Positions 44,658-56,113 of a stretch of DNA of 64,000 bases are shown piece after piece. The stretch covers positions 1 through 64,000 of the forward strand of contig NZ_LR733827.1 of assembly GCF_902506535.1 (NCBI RefSeq), read 5' to 3'. A model generated the notes under the pieces. It was given only the letters and a program-made list of their open reading frames with translations. It was not told the origin of the DNA and did no database searches. How positions within the stretch are numbered: the first letter of the stretch is position 1; each line of letters opens with the position of its first letter. Source of the stretch: Pseudomonas sp. 8Z. GTDB lineage: Bacteria; Pseudomonadota; Gammaproteobacteria; Pseudomonadales; Pseudomonadaceae. A program made the translations under genes and the position numbers.

Positions 44658-45322
44658 CAGCGGGCTCCCATGATGAAGCGGCGACCCACCCAGGCCAGCA
44701 CCTGACGAATCAGGATCGCCATGACCAGATACAGCGCGGTGGTCAGCAGGTAAGTTTCGAAGGCGCGGAAGTTGCGCGACTGGATGAAGTTGGCGGCGAA
44801 CGACAACTCTTCGGTGGAAATCTGCGAGCACACCGCCGAACCCAGCATGACAATGATGATTTGGCTCGACAGGGCCGGCCACACCTTAGCCAGGGCCGGG
44901 CGCAGCACCACGTAGCGGAAGGTCTCGAAGCGGCTCATGGCCAGTGCGGCAGCGGCTTCGAGCTGGCCATGCGGGATGGCCTGGATGCCGGCGCGGATGA
45001 TTTCCGTCGAGTAGGCGCCCAGGTTGATCACCATGGCCAGCACCGCCGCCTCCCACTCGCTCAGGCGTACGCCGAGCGAGGGCAGGCCGAAGAAGATGAA
45101 GAACAACTGGACGATAAATGGCGTGTTGCGGATCAGCTCCACGTACACGCCGAAAATTCGGTCGAACGGGCGGATGCGCCAGGCGCGCAGTATCGCCCCG
45201 ACGATGCCGAGACCGACACCCAGCAGGGTGCCGATCGCCGTCAGGCCGAGGGTGAAGGCCGCGCCCTGCAACAGCAGATCGCTGTGCTGCAGGACGGCGG
45301 CAAAATCGAACTGGTACGCCAT
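44657..45322 (-). CDS. polar amino acid-type ABC transporter permease, first
   Basis: 221-residue HisQ/GlnP-type permease with about five membrane helices. NTPFIVQLFFIFFGLPSLGV and the coupling loop IPHGQLEAAAALAMSRFETF are family hallmarks. It lies 20 bases after the binding-protein gene and forms a heterodimer with the next permease. Confidence 0.92.
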   Translation of the reverse strand: MAYQFDFAAVLQHSDLLLQGAAFTLGLTAIGTLLGVGLGIVGAILRAWRIRPFDRIFGVYVELIRNTPFIVQLFFIFFGLPSLGVRLSEWEAAVLAMVINLGAYSTEIIRAGIQAIPHGQLEAAAALAMSRFETFRYVVLRPALAKVWPALSSQIIIVMLGSAVCSQISTEELSFAANFIQSRNFRAFETYLLTTALYLVMAILIRQVLAWVGRRFIMGAR

Positions 45323-45342
45323 GGCTCAGCTCTCCGTGCGGC

Positions 45343-46128
45343 TCAGAGGTCGGCCGGCAGCGGTTGCTTCAGCCACTTCTGGCTGATCGTGTTGAGGCTG
45401 CCGTCAGCCTTGGCGGCGGCGATGATGGCGTTGACCTTGTCCAGCAGGGCGGCCTGATCCTTGTTCACACCCACGTACACCGGCGAGTCCTTGAGCTTGA
45501 GTTTCATGCTCGGCACGCGCTTGGGGTTCTTCTCGGAGATGGCCACCATCACCACGTTACCGCTGGCGATCAGATCGACCTGGCCGGACAGGTAGGCGGC
45601 GATGGTCGAGTTGTTGTCCTCGAAGCGCTTGATGGTGGCGCCTTGCGGGGCGACCTTGCTCAGCTCGATGTCTTCGATGGAGCCGCGGGTGACGCTGATG
45701 GTCTTGCCGTCGAGGTCATCGAGGCTGGCGATGGCGGCGTCCTCCGGGCCGAACACGCCGAGGTAGAAGGGCGCGTAAGGTGCGGAGAAGTCGATCACCG
45801 CTTCACGCTCGGGGTTCTTGCCGAGGCTGGAGATCACCAGATCCACCTTGCCCGTGGTGAGGAAGGGAATGCGATTGGTGCTGTTTACCGGCGTCAGTTC
45901 CAGTTTTACCGCCAGTTTGTCGGCCAGCAGTTGCGCGGTATCGATGTCCAGGCCGCGCGGTTGCAGATCCGGGCCGACCGAGCCAAAGGGTGGGAAATCC
46001 TGCGGCACGGCGACTTTCAATACACCGGCCTCACTGATGTCCTGCAGGGCATCGGCATGGGCGGTGGCGGCTCCGAAGGTGAGGGCGGTGAACAGGGTGG
46101 CCAACAGGTTGCGATGGATTCTGCGCAT
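45343..46128 (-). CDS. ABC transporter periplasmic substrate-binding protein
   Basis: 261 residues, SBP_bac_3 family. Signal peptide MRRIHRNLLATLFTALTFGA, cut after AHA. It starts VLKVAVPQDFPPFGSVG, and the ligand-contact region ISSLGKNPEREAVIDFSAPY follows. It resembles binding proteins for polar amino acids and related compounds. ATG 46128 gives the clean signal peptide; a longer in-frame start at 46221 adds an unlikely leader. First gene of the transporter-allA operon. Confidence 0.9.
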   Translation of the reverse strand: MRRIHRNLLATLFTALTFGAATAHADALQDISEAGVLKVAVPQDFPPFGSVGPDLQPRGLDIDTAQLLADKLAVKLELTPVNSTNRIPFLTTGKVDLVISSLGKNPEREAVIDFSAPYAPFYLGVFGPEDAAIASLDDLDGKTISVTRGSIEDIELSKVAPQGATIKRFEDNNSTIAAYLSGQVDLIASGNVVMVAISEKNPKRVPSMKLKLKDSPVYVGVNKDQAALLDKVNAIIAAAKADGSLNTISQKWLKQPLPADL

Positions 46129-46251
46129 GTCGTGCTCCGATGAATTGACGAAAAAAACAGGTTTTGCCTGGTGCTTGCAGTGCATCGCCTGTGCCAAGTC
46201 CAATGAAATAGGGCTTTTCATGGCGTTGGCTGAGTGGAAACAAGGTCTTAC

Positions 46252-46262
46252 TGGTCTGAACA
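46252..46262. promoter_or_regulatory. candidate FCD-regulator operator
   Basis: TGGTCTGAACA is one mismatch from TGGT-N3-ACCA, within a wider ACTG...CAGT symmetry. It lies between the divergent transporter and GntR genes. A weaker TGGACTGACCG occurs at 46391-46401. Binding by the neighbouring regulator is inference. Confidence 0.35.
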
Positions 46263-46413
46263 GTTGCCAGAGTTGATCGATCAGTCAGGAATATTTTTGT
46301 TTCATCTCGGTGCGTTCGCGTACAGGGCTGTTCCACAAGGGTGCATCGCTTGCCTGATGTGGCTCTCTGGCCTTACAAAGGCGGCTTCACTGGACTGACC
46401 GGCCCGAACAGCG

Positions 46414-47118
46414 ATGAATGCATCTGCCCCCCGCGCGGTACCCGAGTACGCTCTGCAGGCCATCCGCCGCTTGATAGAGGAGGAAGGCTATCGCCCTGGC
46501 GATGCGCTGCCGTCGCAACGCGATCTGGCCGAGCGTTTGGGGGTCAGTCGTGCGTCCCTGCGTGAGGCGTTGTCATCGCTCAGTGCGCTGGGTTTGGTCA
46601 GCGTGCAGGCGGGCAAGGGCGTATTCGTTCAGGCGGCGCCCAGGGCCGAAGCCGCCAGTGGGTTCGTCTGGCCTTTCGCCGCGCAGGTGTCGGCGGCTGA
46701 TACCTTCCAACTGCGCTTCGCCCTCGAAGGCTTTGCCTGTGGTTTGGCGGCGGGGGTGATGACGGCGCAGGAGCTGGACTTCCTTGAAGACAACGTCGAG
46801 CAGATGCGCAAGGCGCTACGTGCAGAAGACTTCGAGCAGGCGACGCGGCTGGATTTCGAGTTCCACCGACGCATTCTCGCCGCCAGTGGCAACCAGGCGA
46901 TGTTCGCCCTGGTGACCTCCAGCGCGGACATCTTTCTGGAGAGTCAGAAGCTGCCGTTCATCCGCCCCGAGCGGGCCATGGAAACCTGGCAGGAGCACCG
47001 CAAGATCCTCAAGGCACTGGCTCGGCATGCCGCAGGCGCCGCGCAGAAAGCCATGCAGCAGCATATCCGCGCGGCAGCGCTGCGCACTGGAATTGCGTTC
47101 ACCATCCTCGCTGATTGA
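46414..47118 (+). CDS. GntR-family regulator with FCD domain
   Basis: 234 residues. N-terminal winged helix (about 8-70): YRPGDALPSQRDLAERLGVS with the recognition helix in RASLREALSSLSALG. C-terminal FCD domain (about 90-220) includes the His-containing DFEFHRRILAASGNQ. It is divergent from the ABC transporter-allA operon and the likely regulator of it. The ligand is unknown. Confidence 0.85.
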   Translation: MNASAPRAVPEYALQAIRRLIEEEGYRPGDALPSQRDLAERLGVSRASLREALSSLSALGLVSVQAGKGVFVQAAPRAEAASGFVWPFAAQVSAADTFQLRFALEGFACGLAAGVMTAQELDFLEDNVEQMRKALRAEDFEQATRLDFEFHRRILAASGNQAMFALVTSSADIFLESQKLPFIRPERAMETWQEHRKILKALARHAAGAAQKAMQQHIRAAALRTGIAFTILAD

Positions 47119-47228
47119 GGTATACCCCGTAGGTGTATTGAAACGCTCAATCGTCAGCGCCTTCCGGTGCCAGGCAAGGCGGGCTATGATGTCGCCACTT
47201 TTTTGCTTTCGAATCACGGAGACTTCCC

Positions 47229-47555
47229 ATGAGCGAGTTCATCACCCACGTTAGCGATGCCAGCTTCGACCAGGATGTCATCCAGGCTGAGGGGCCGGTT
47301 CTGGTGGACTATTGGGCCGAGTGGTGCGGCCCGTGCAAGATGATCGCGCCGGTGCTCGACGAGATCGCCAAGGACTATCAGGGCAAGCTGAAGATCTGCA
47401 AGCTGAACATCGACGAGAACCAGGAAACCCCGCCCAAGTACGGCGTGCGCGGTATCCCGACACTGATGCTGTTCAAGAACGGCAATGTCGAAGCCACCAA
47501 GGTTGGCGCGCTGTCCAAGTCGCAGCTGGCGGCGTTCCTCGACAGCAACATCTAA
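47229..47555 (+). CDS. trxA: thioredoxin
   Basis: Cytoplasmic dithiol reductant, 108 residues. Active site WCGPC with Cys33 and Cys36, the buried Asp27 in VLVDYWAEW and the cis-Pro in [15 protein letters not shown] 47229 has GGAGACTTCCC upstream. It precedes rho, as in P. aeruginosa and E. coli. Confidence 0.97.
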   Translation: MSEFITHVSDASFDQDVIQAEGPVLVDYWAEWCGPCKMIAPVLDEIAKDYQGKLKICKLNIDENQETPPKYGVRGIPTLMLFKNGNVEATKVGALSKSQLAAFLDSNI

Positions 47556-47558
47556 GAA

Positions 47559-47640
47559 GTAGGGTGGGCTTTAGCCCACCGAGCTGGTTGCAGTTAGCGT
47601 GGTGGTGGGCTGAAGCGGAGCGCCGCCCGGCCCACCCTAC
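47559..47640. repeat. GTAGGGTGGGCTTTAGCCCACC-type palindromic repeat
   Basis: GTAGGGTGGGCTTTAGCCCACC (left) and GTGGTGGGCTGAAG...GGCCCACCCTAC (right). The same family lies inside the flg operon at 34398-34501. It sits in the trxA-rho gap (310 bases in total, which also holds a terminator and the rho leader, 47684-47865, where I see no gene). Confidence 0.8.
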
Positions 47641-47651
47641 CGCGCTGGAAG

Positions 47652-47683
47652 AAACCCCGATGTTTGCGGGGTTTTTTGTTTTT
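47652..47683 (+). terminator. terminator of trxA
   Basis: AACCCCG and CGGGGTT (47653-47659, 47667-47673) with TTTTGTTTTT after the stem. Confidence 0.85.
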
Positions 47684-47865
47684 CGGGCTAGACGCTGTTT
47701 TTTCACGGTGTTACATTCGGCCTCGCTGCCTCCTACAGGCAGCCCTCTGCATGCCGTCGCCGATTCATTCCAATACGAATTCGTTCGCGATCCTGTCGCC
47801 TTCCTTGCGGCGCGGCCTCTCAAGCTAACAGCTTCTTTCTCTTCTTAAATGATCACGTCATTCCT

Positions 47866-49125
<1,260 letters not shown>

Positions 49126-49372
49126 GAGGATCTACTGCGCGCAGGTGATGCTGCGTTAAAAACAGACTCAAGATGCTCATGTACAGTCGTACACTCCGCT
49201 CTCTCGCCTGTTTTTGCCTTGCCTAACCTCCGCTCGCTACGACCCGATTGCACTGCCACAAGGCCGGGGAAACCCGGCCTTGTCGTATCTGGAGGCTTTC
49301 AAGCCTTCTGAAAGCCCCACTTCGGCGCTAAACTTTGCGGTCACTCAAGCCTGTCCGACACGAGGCTCCTGC
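49126..49372 (+). other. rho-ubiD intergenic region with terminator
   Basis: CAAGGCCGGG-GAAA-CCCGGCCTTG (49258-49281) is a strong hairpin with TCGTAT after it, probably the rho terminator. The AT-richer stretch with GCGTTAAAAACAGACTCAAG (about 49153-49172) looks like a dispersed Pseudomonas repeat I have seen in this genus; this is from memory, not tested. No gene. Confidence 0.55.
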
Positions 49373-50839
49373 ATGCAGTATCGCGACCTGCGCGACTTCA
49401 TCCGTGAACTGGAAAAGCGCGGCGAACTCAAGCGTATCCAGACCCCGGTTTCGCCCATCCTGGAAATGACCGAAATCTGCGACCGCACCCTGCGCAAGGG
49501 CGGCCCGGCGCTGCTGTTCGAAAAGCCCGCCGGTTTCGACGTGCCGGTGCTCGGCAATCTGTTCGGCACGCCCAAGCGCGTGGCGCTGGGCATGGGTGCC
49601 GAGGATGTGTCCGAGCTGCGCGAGATCGGCAAGCTGCTGGCCTTCCTCAAGGAGCCGGAGCCGCCCAAGGGGCTCAAGGATGCCTGGAGCAAGCTGCCGA
49701 TCTTCAAGAAGGTCATTTCCATGGCGCCCAAGGTGGTCAAGGACGCGCCCTGCCATGAGGTGATCGAGGAGGGTGACGACGTCGACCTCGGCAAGCTGCC
49801 GATCCAGCATTGCTGGCCTGGCGACGTGGCGCCGCTGATCACCTGGGGTCTGACCATCACCAAGGGCCCGAATAAAGAGCGGCAGAACCTCGGCATTTAC
49901 CGCCAGCAGGTGATCGGCCGCAACAAGGTGATCATGCGCTGGCTCAGCCACCGTGGCGGCGCGCTGGACTTCCGCGACTGGTGCAAGATTTACCCGGACA
50001 AGCCTTATCCGGTCTGCGTGGCGCTCGGCGCCGACCCGGCGACCATCCTCGGCGCGGTGACGCCAGTGCCGGACACCCTCTCCGAATACGCCTTCGCCGG
50101 CTTGCTGCGTGGCCATCGCACCGAGCTGGTCAAGGCGCGCGGCAGCGATCTGCAGGTGCCGGCCAGCGCCGAGATCGTCCTCGAAGGCGTGATCCATCCG
50201 GGCGAGACCGCGCCGGAAGGCCCCTACGGCGACCACACCGGCTACTACAACGAAGTGGACACCTTCCCGGTGTTCACCGTCGAGCGCATCACCCGTCGCC
50301 GCGACCCGATCTACCACAGCACCTACACCGGCCGCCCGCCAGATGAGCCGGCGATCCTCGGCGTGGCGCTGAACGAAGTGTTCGTGCCCATCCTGCAGAA
50401 GCAATTCCCCGAGATCACCGACTTCTACCTGCCGCCGGAAGGCTGTTCCTACCGCATGGCGGTGGTGACCATGAAGAAGCAGTACCCGGGCCACGCCAAG
50501 CGCGTGATGCTGGGTGTGTGGTCGTTCCTGCGACAGTTCATGTACACCAAGTTCGTTATCGTCACCGACGACGATATCAACGCACGGGACTGGAACGACG
50601 TGATCTGGGCGATTACCACGCGCATGGACCCCAAACGCGACACGGTGATGATCGACAACACGCCGATCGACTACCTCGACTTCGCCTCGCCGATCTCAGG
50701 CTTAGGCTCGAAGATGGGCCTGGACGCCACTCACAAGTGGCCAGGCGAAACCACGCGTGAGTGGGGCCGCGCCATCGAGAAGGATCCGGCCGTGGTGGCG
50801 CGTGTCGACGCGCTGTGGAGCGAGCTGGGAATCGATTGA
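49373..50839 (+). CDS. ubiD: UbiD 4-hydroxy-3-polyprenylbenzoate decarboxylase
   Basis: Prenylated-FMN decarboxylase of ubiquinone synthesis, 488 residues. UbiD segments: [20 protein letters not shown] at the start, [57 protein letters not shown] and [23 protein letters not shown] 49373 is the family start; an upstream in-frame start would add 53 unrelated residues. Its stop overlaps the next gene (TGATG). Confidence 0.95.
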   Translation: MQYRDLRDFIRELEKRGELKRIQTPVSPILEMTEICDRTLRKGGPALLFEKPAGFDVPVLGNLFGTPKRVALGMGAEDVSELREIGKLLAFLKEPEPPKGLKDAWSKLPIFKKVISMAPKVVKDAPCHEVIEEGDDVDLGKLPIQHCWPGDVAPLITWGLTITKGPNKERQNLGIYRQQVIGRNKVIMRWLSHRGGALDFRDWCKIYPDKPYPVCVALGADPATILGAVTPVPDTLSEYAFAGLLRGHRTELVKARGSDLQVPASAEIVLEGVIHPGETAPEGPYGDHTGYYNEVDTFPVFTVERITRRRDPIYHSTYTGRPPDEPAILGVALNEVFVPILQKQFPEITDFYLPPEGCSYRMAVVTMKKQYPGHAKRVMLGVWSFLRQFMYTKFVIVTDDDINARDWNDVIWAITTRMDPKRDTVMIDNTPIDYLDFASPISGLGSKMGLDATHKWPGETTREWGRAIEKDPAVVARVDALWSELGID

Positions 50840-51807
50840 TGAACGTCACCCTGCAACCCTCCGGCATTACCCTGGCCCTGCAGCCGGGCGAACGCATCCT
50901 CGATGGCGCCCGCCGTCTGGGCTACGACTGCCCGCAGAGCTGCCGCAACGGCAATTGCCATATCTGCGCGGCCTTGCTGGTGGAAGGTCGCGTACGGCAG
51001 AACGGTGTCGAGCTGGATCATGGTGAGCTGTTCACCTGCCTCGCCGAGCCGCTGCAGGATTGCGTGCTGCACTGGGATGGCGTGCTCGCCCCCGGTGAAT
51101 TGCCGGTGCGTGCGCTGAGCTGCCAGGTGCTGGCCTGCGATGATGTTGGCGGCGATGTTTGCCGTGTGCGCCTGCTCGCGCCTGCTGGTAAAGCGCCGCG
51201 CTACCACGCCGGGCAATACGTGTTGCTGTTGCGTCCTGACGGCGAGCAGGCGGCGTTTTCCCTGGCTTCGGCGCCGCATCAGGGGCGCGAGTTGGAGCTG
51301 CACCTGCTGGTGCGCGATGACAAAAACCGCGCGCTGGTGGCCGAGCTGCGTGAGCAAAAACTGGCGCGCGTGCAACTGCCTTTCGGTGACACGCACCTGG
51401 CCGAGCTGCCGGATGGGCCGCTGGTGTTGATCGCCGCCGGCACCGGTATGGGCCAGATGCATAGTCTGATCGAGCACTGCCGCGCCAGCGGCTTCGCCCA
51501 TCCGGTGCATCTGTACTGGGGCGCGCGTCGGCCCGAAGACTTCTACCAACTGCCGCACTGGGCCGATTGGCAGCTACTGGGCAATTTGCACCTGCATCAG
51601 GTCGTCAGCGAGCAATGTGGCTGGCAGGGCCGTTGCGGCCTGCTGCACGAAGCGGTGCGTGAGGACTTCCCCGACCTCAACGCTCTGCACGTCTACGCCA
51701 GCGGCTCACCGGCGATGGTCTACGCCACGCTCGATGCGCTGGTTGACGCGGGGATGGACGCCCACCAGATGCGCGCTGATGTATTTGCCTACGCGCCGCG
51801 TGGCTGA
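50839..51807 (+). CDS. 2Fe-2S ferredoxin/FAD/NAD(P)H reductase
   Basis: 322-residue flavin reductase with three modules: plant-type ferredoxin (1-90) with cluster Cys in CPQSCRNGNCHIC plus a later Cys in FTCLAEP; an FAD-binding beta-barrel (about 95-190) containing YHAGQYVLLLRPDG and FSLASAPHQGRELELHLLVR; and an NAD(P)H-binding domain (about 200-315) with LIAAGTGMGQMHSLIEHC. It resembles phenol hydroxylase reductases and CDP-6-deoxy-glucoseen reductase. Translational coupling to ubiD is conserved in P. aeruginosa. A role in feeding electrons to ubiquinone hydroxylation or flavin reduction is possible but unproven. Confidence 0.85.
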   Translation: MNVTLQPSGITLALQPGERILDGARRLGYDCPQSCRNGNCHICAALLVEGRVRQNGVELDHGELFTCLAEPLQDCVLHWDGVLAPGELPVRALSCQVLACDDVGGDVCRVRLLAPAGKAPRYHAGQYVLLLRPDGEQAAFSLASAPHQGRELELHLLVRDDKNRALVAELREQKLARVQLPFGDTHLAELPDGPLVLIAAGTGMGQMHSLIEHCRASGFAHPVHLYWGARRPEDFYQLPHWADWQLLGNLHLHQVVSEQCGWQGRCGLLHEAVREDFPDLNALHVYASGSPAMVYATLDALVDAGMDAHQMRADVFAYAPRG

Positions 51808-51812
51808 GTGAG

Positions 51813-51862
51813 CCCCCCTTTGCCGCGTCTGCCGATAGTGGTGCTGACGCGGTAAAGGGGGG
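51813..51862. terminator. hairpin between convergent genes
   Basis: CCCCCCTTTGCCGCGTC and GACGCGGTAAAGGGGGG form a 17-bp stem with one mismatch between the reductase and glpT stops. No T-tract on either side. Confidence 0.65.
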
Positions 51863-51870
51863 CGTAGGAC

Positions 51871-53211
51871 TTATTGCGCGGCCTTGCTAACCATGCCGGT
51901 GTGCCGCAGGGTCAATGCCAGGAAGGCGATGGCCATGACGCAAGAACCCACCAGCAGCACGAAGCCGCCATCCCAACCGAAGTGATCCACGGTGTAGCCG
52001 ACCAGGGCGCTGGCCGCTACCGAGCCACCGAGGTAGCCGAACAGGCCGGTGAAGCCTGCTGCGGTACCGGCGGCCTTCTTCGGCACCAGTTCCAGCGCTT
52101 GCAGGCCGATCAGCATGACCGGGCCGTAAATCAGGAAGCCAATGCACACCAGGGCGGCCAGGTCGACCGTGGGGTTGCCTTCCGGGTTGAGCCAATAGAC
52201 CAACGTGGCGATCAGCACGCCAACCATGAACACCACGCCGGTCGCGCCACGGTTGCCGCGGAATAGTTTGTCCGACAGCCAGCCGCAGAGCAGGGTGCCG
52301 GGGATACCGGCCCATTCGTAGAGGAAGTAGGCCCAGGAGGTTTTATCCACCGAGAAGTGCTTGGCTTCCTTGAGGTAGGTCGGCGCCCAGTCCAGTACGC
52401 CGTAGCGCAGCAGGTAGACGAACACGTTGGCGAAGGCGATGTACCAGAGCAGACGGTTTTTCAGCACGTACTCGACGAAAATCTCCTTGGTGGAAAACTC
52501 GCGCTCGTGGGTTTCGTTGTAGCCCTCGGGGAAGTCCTGCTTCCACTGCTCCACCGACGGTAAGCCACACGACTGCGGGGTGTCACGCATGACGATGAAG
52601 GCAAATAGCGCCACGACCAGGGCGACAACCGCCGGCACGTAAAAGGCCGAGTGCCAGTCGTTGAACCACAGCAGGCCGAGCAGAAACAGCGGGCCGATCA
52701 GGCCACCACCAATGTTGTGTGCGACGTTCCAGATCGAGACGATGCCACCGCGCTCCTTCTGCGACCACCAGTGCACCATGCTACGCCCGCTGGGCGGCCA
52801 GCCCATGCCTTGGAACCAGCCATTGAGAAACAGCAGCACGAACATGGTGCCAACGCTGGCGGTGGCCCAGGGCGCGAAACCGAACAGCAGCATCACCAGG
52901 GCCGATAGCGCCAGGCCAACAGGCAGGAATAGGCGTGGGTTGGAGCGATCCGATACCAGGCCCATGATGAACTTGGACAGGCCATAGGCGATGGCCACGG
53001 CGGACAGCGCCACGCCCAGTTCACCACGGCTGTAACCCTCTTCCACAAGGTAGGGCATAGCCAGAGAGAAGTTTTTACGCAGCAGGTAGTAGCCTGCATA
53101 ACCGATGAAGATGCCCGCGAATATCTGCCAGCGCAGGCGTCGGTAGGTGGGATCGATGCGTTCAGAAGAGAGCAGCGGTCGATGGGCGGCCGGCGCGAAG
53201 ATGCCAAACAT
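51871..53211 (-). CDS. glpT: glycerol-3-phosphate transporter GlpT
   Basis: Inner-membrane antiporter exchanging glycerol-3-phosphate for phosphate; 446 residues, 12 membrane helices, MFS family. Organophosphate:phosphate antiporter features include [20 protein letters not shown] near the N-terminus with the substrate Arg, [20 protein letters not shown] and the second Arg region [16 protein letters not shown]. Convergent with the ubiD-linked reductase, as in P. aeruginosa. Confidence 0.95.
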   Translation of the reverse strand: MFGIFAPAAHRPLLSSERIDPTYRRLRWQIFAGIFIGYAGYYLLRKNFSLAMPYLVEEGYSRGELGVALSAVAIAYGLSKFIMGLVSDRSNPRLFLPVGLALSALVMLLFGFAPWATASVGTMFVLLFLNGWFQGMGWPPSGRSMVHWWSQKERGGIVSIWNVAHNIGGGLIGPLFLLGLLWFNDWHSAFYVPAVVALVVALFAFIVMRDTPQSCGLPSVEQWKQDFPEGYNETHEREFSTKEIFVEYVLKNRLLWYIAFANVFVYLLRYGVLDWAPTYLKEAKHFSVDKTSWAYFLYEWAGIPGTLLCGWLSDKLFRGNRGATGVVFMVGVLIATLVYWLNPEGNPTVDLAALVCIGFLIYGPVMLIGLQALELVPKKAAGTAAGFTGLFGYLGGSVAASALVGYTVDHFGWDGGFVLLVGSCVMAIAFLALTLRHTGMVSKAAQ

Positions 53212-53575
53212 GCAATGCCTCTATATTGTTATTGCTATTTATCGAATTCGAACATTGGCGTTCACTTTCGAATGTTACATTTTTATTACAGCGCGCGAAG
53301 CTTTTTGTTTCGTCCGTTGAGCGGCTGGGCAAGATGAGTGGGATAGATCTGGCGGCTTTGTTGCATTGACCTGTGGTGCGCGCAGTTGGCCAGGTGCACC
53401 CCGTGCCAGGGCGGGCGGGTTTGCCTATCGGCTTATTGCAGAGGGCTGCGGTGTAGAGCCCCATGTTTGAGCAATCGTTAACCTGGGCGTAACGATTGCG
53501 CGGTGTGCTTGATTGATGACCTCTCGGTCACGCTCCTAATGTGCCTCCACGACAGCGGAACCCGTGGAGTCTTCA
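53212..53575. other. glpT-mdcA intergenic control region
   Basis: 364 bases without a gene. The glpT side (53212-53300) is AT-rich and suits a promoter. A perfect inverted repeat near the mdcA side is listed separately. GTGGAG just before ATG 53576 serves as the mdcA ribosome site. Confidence 0.7.
53471..53499. promoter_or_regulatory. candidate MdcR operator upstream of mdcA
   Basis: GCAATCGTTA and TAACGATTGC are perfect 10-base arms separated by ACCTGGGCG. The centre satisfies the LysR-type T-N11-A rule (T53479, A53491). It lies 77 bases upstream of the mdcA ATG. MdcR, a LysR regulator of malonate genes in Klebsiella and relatives, is encoded at the other end of this operon. Confidence 0.6.
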
Positions 53576-55228
53576 ATGACAACAACAATTTCCCCACCGC
53601 CGCAGTGGTCGCGCCGTCGCGCGGAAAAAGCGCGGCGACTCGATCAGGTGCGTCACCTCGCCGATGGCGTGGTGCTGCCCAGCGACAAGATAGTCGCTGC
53701 ACTTGAGGCGCTGATTGCCCCAGGCGATCGTGTGGTACTCGAAGGCAACAACCAGAAGCAGGCGGATTTCCTCTCCCGCTCGCTGGCCAAGGCCGACCCT
53801 GGCCGCTTGCACGATTTGCACATGATCATGCCCAGCGTCAGCCGCGCCGAGCATCTCGATCTGTTTGAACGTGGCATCGCCCGTAAGCTCGACTTCTCCT
53901 TCGCCGGGCCGCAGAGCCTGCGCATCGGCCAACTGCTCGAAGACGGGCAGATGGAAGTCGGCGCCATCCACACTTACATCGAGCTGTACTCGCGCCTGCT
54001 GGTGGATCTGATCCCCAACGTCGCCCTGGTCGCCGGCTTCCAGGCCGACCGCCACGGCAACATCTACACCGGCCCGAGCACCGAGGACACCCCGGCGCTG
54101 GTCGAGCCCACCGCGTTTTCCGATGGCATCGTGATCTTCCAGGTCAACGAGATCGTCGACGAGCTGCCACGCGTGGATATCCCGGCGTCCTGGGTCGACT
54201 TCGTGGTGGTGGCGGACAAGCCCTTCTATATCGAGCCGCTGTTTACCCGCGACCCGCGCCATATCAAGCCGGTGCATGTGCTGATGGCGATGATGGCCAT
54301 TCGCGGCATCTACCAGAAACACAACGTGCAATCGCTCAACCACGGTATCGGCTTCAACACCGCCGCCATCGAACTGATTCTGCCCACCTACGGCGAGTCG
54401 CTGGGCCTTAAAGGCAAGATCTGTCGCAACTGGACGCTCAACCCGCACCCAACCTTGATTCCGGCCATCGAAACCGGCTGGGTCGAGAGCGTGCACTGCT
54501 TCGGCACTGAGCTGGGCATGGAGGATTACATCGCCCAGCGCCCGGACGTGTTCTTTACCGGCCGCGACGGCTCGATGCGCTCCAACCGCATGATGTGCCA
54601 ACTGGCCGGGCAATATGCGGTCGACCTGTTTATCGGCGCCACCTTGCAGGTCGATGGCGATGGCCATTCCTCCACTGTCACCCGTGGCCGCCTGGCTGGC
54701 TTCGGCGGTGCACCGAACATGGGTCACGACCCGCGCGGTCGTCGCCACGCCACTCCGGCCTGGCTCGACATGACTACGCCGCAAACCCTGCTCGAACGCG
54801 GCAAGAAGCTGGTGGTGCAGATGGTCGAGACTTATCAGGAAGGCGGCAAACCCACCTTCGTCGAGCGCCTGGATGCCGTCGATGTGGCGAAGAAGGCGGG
54901 CATGCCGCTGGCGCCGGTGATGATCTACGGCGATGACGTCACTCACTTGCTTACCGAAGAAGGCATCGCCTACCTGTACAAGGCGCGCACCCTGGAAGAA
55001 CGCCAGGCGATGATCGCTGCCGTGGCCGGCGTTACCGCCATCGGCCTGCGGCATAACCCGAAAGACACCGAGCGCATGCGCCGCGAAGGGCTGATCGCCC
55101 TGCCTGAAGACCTCGGCATCCGCCGCGCCGATGCCAGCCGCGAACTGCTTGCGGCCAAGAGCATCGCCGAGCTGGTCGAGTGGTCGGGCGGCCTGTACAA
55201 CCCGCCTGCCAAGTTCAGGAGCTGGTGA
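53576..55228 (+). CDS. mdcA: malonate decarboxylase alpha subunit
   Basis: Acetyl-S-ACP:malonate ACP transferase; exchanges malonate for acetate on the MdcC carrier. 550 residues with CoA-transferase-like fold: [40 protein letters not shown] and NGHIGF-type glycine segments such as [23 protein letters not shown] 53576 has GGAG 6 bases upstream; GTG 53564 is in frame but lies over the ribosome site. First gene of mdcABCDEGH-madLM. Confidence 0.95.
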   Translation: MTTTISPPPQWSRRRAEKARRLDQVRHLADGVVLPSDKIVAALEALIAPGDRVVLEGNNQKQADFLSRSLAKADPGRLHDLHMIMPSVSRAEHLDLFERGIARKLDFSFAGPQSLRIGQLLEDGQMEVGAIHTYIELYSRLLVDLIPNVALVAGFQADRHGNIYTGPSTEDTPALVEPTAFSDGIVIFQVNEIVDELPRVDIPASWVDFVVVADKPFYIEPLFTRDPRHIKPVHVLMAMMAIRGIYQKHNVQSLNHGIGFNTAAIELILPTYGESLGLKGKICRNWTLNPHPTLIPAIETGWVESVHCFGTELGMEDYIAQRPDVFFTGRDGSMRSNRMMCQLAGQYAVDLFIGATLQVDGDGHSSTVTRGRLAGFGGAPNMGHDPRGRRHATPAWLDMTTPQTLLERGKKLVVQMVETYQEGGKPTFVERLDAVDVAKKAGMPLAPVMIYGDDVTHLLTEEGIAYLYKARTLEERQAMIAAVAGVTAIGLRHNPKDTERMRREGLIALPEDLGIRRADASRELLAAKSIAELVEWSGGLYNPPAKFRSW

Positions 55229-56112
55229 TGAATGCATTCACTGCAATTCAGCCGCAGCTCTCGCTGTCCTTGGGCGACTGGCTGGCGGATCTGGCGGTCG
55301 ACGCACTGATCGACGAGGCCGACCTGTCGCCCAAACCGGGCCTGGTCGACAAGCGTGGCAGCGGCGCCCATAGCGATTTGCACCTGGGCCTGATGCACGC
55401 TTCGGCGCTGGCCCTGTGGCCGAGCTTCAAGGCTATGGCCGAGGCCGCGCAGCATTCTGGCGAGATTGATCAGGCACTGCGTGAAGACGTCGGCCGTATT
55501 GGTCGCGAAGGCGAGGTGGAGATGCTGCGCGTCACTGGCGGCGTCAACACCCATCGCGGCGCGATCTGGGCGCTGGGCCTGCTCAGCGCCGCTGCCGCGC
55601 TGGAGCCCCGTGAACTGGCACCAGAACAGGTCGCTGTGCGCGCCGCGCGTTTGGCCCTGCTCAACGACCGCGCCGCGCCTGTCGCCGGAGACAGCCATGG
55701 CGCTCAGGTGTGCCGCCTGTACGGCGTGCATGGGGCGCGCGAGGAAGCGCAGCTTGGCTTTCCCGCGGTGATCCAGCAGGCGCTGCCGCAACTGGCGCGC
55801 AGCCGCGCCGCCGGGGCAGGGGAGCAGAACGCCCGTCTCGACGCGCTGCTGGCGATCATGACCCAACTGGCCGACACCTGCGTGCTCTACCGCGCCGGCA
55901 TGGCCGGGCTGACCCGCATGCAGAGCGGCGCCCGTGCGGTGCTCGCCGCCGGCGGCTGCGCCAACCTCGATGGGCGCCGCCTGCTGCGTGATCTGGAACG
56001 CGACATGCTGCACCTGCGCGCCTCGCCTGGCGGCGCGGCTGATCTGCTCGCCGCCACCCTGTTCCTCGACCGCCTGCAGCATGGCCTGCCGGCGCAGCTT
56101 GGGAGTCTGTGA
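55228..56112 (+). CDS. mdcB: triphosphoribosyl-dephospho-CoA synthase
   Basis: Makes the prosthetic-group precursor 2'-(5''-triphosphoribosyl)-3'-dephospho-CoA for MdcC. 294 residues of the CitG/MdcB family: [20 protein letters not shown], the Asp/His segment [16 protein letters not shown], and [20 protein letters not shown]. Coupled to mdcA (overlapping TGATG). Confidence 0.93.
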   Translation: MNAFTAIQPQLSLSLGDWLADLAVDALIDEADLSPKPGLVDKRGSGAHSDLHLGLMHASALALWPSFKAMAEAAQHSGEIDQALREDVGRIGREGEVEMLRVTGGVNTHRGAIWALGLLSAAAALEPRELAPEQVAVRAARLALLNDRAAPVAGDSHGAQVCRLYGVHGAREEAQLGFPAVIQQALPQLARSRAAGAGEQNARLDALLAIMTQLADTCVLYRAGMAGLTRMQSGARAVLAAGGCANLDGRRLLRDLERDMLHLRASPGGAADLLAATLFLDRLQHGLPAQLGSL

Positions 56113-56113
56113 A

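Noticed and set aside
47559..47640. Insertion-sequence remnant between trxA and rho
   Set aside because: Short GTAGGGTGGGC palindromes recur at several intergenic sites in the window without transposase sequence or target duplications, which fits REP-type repeats.
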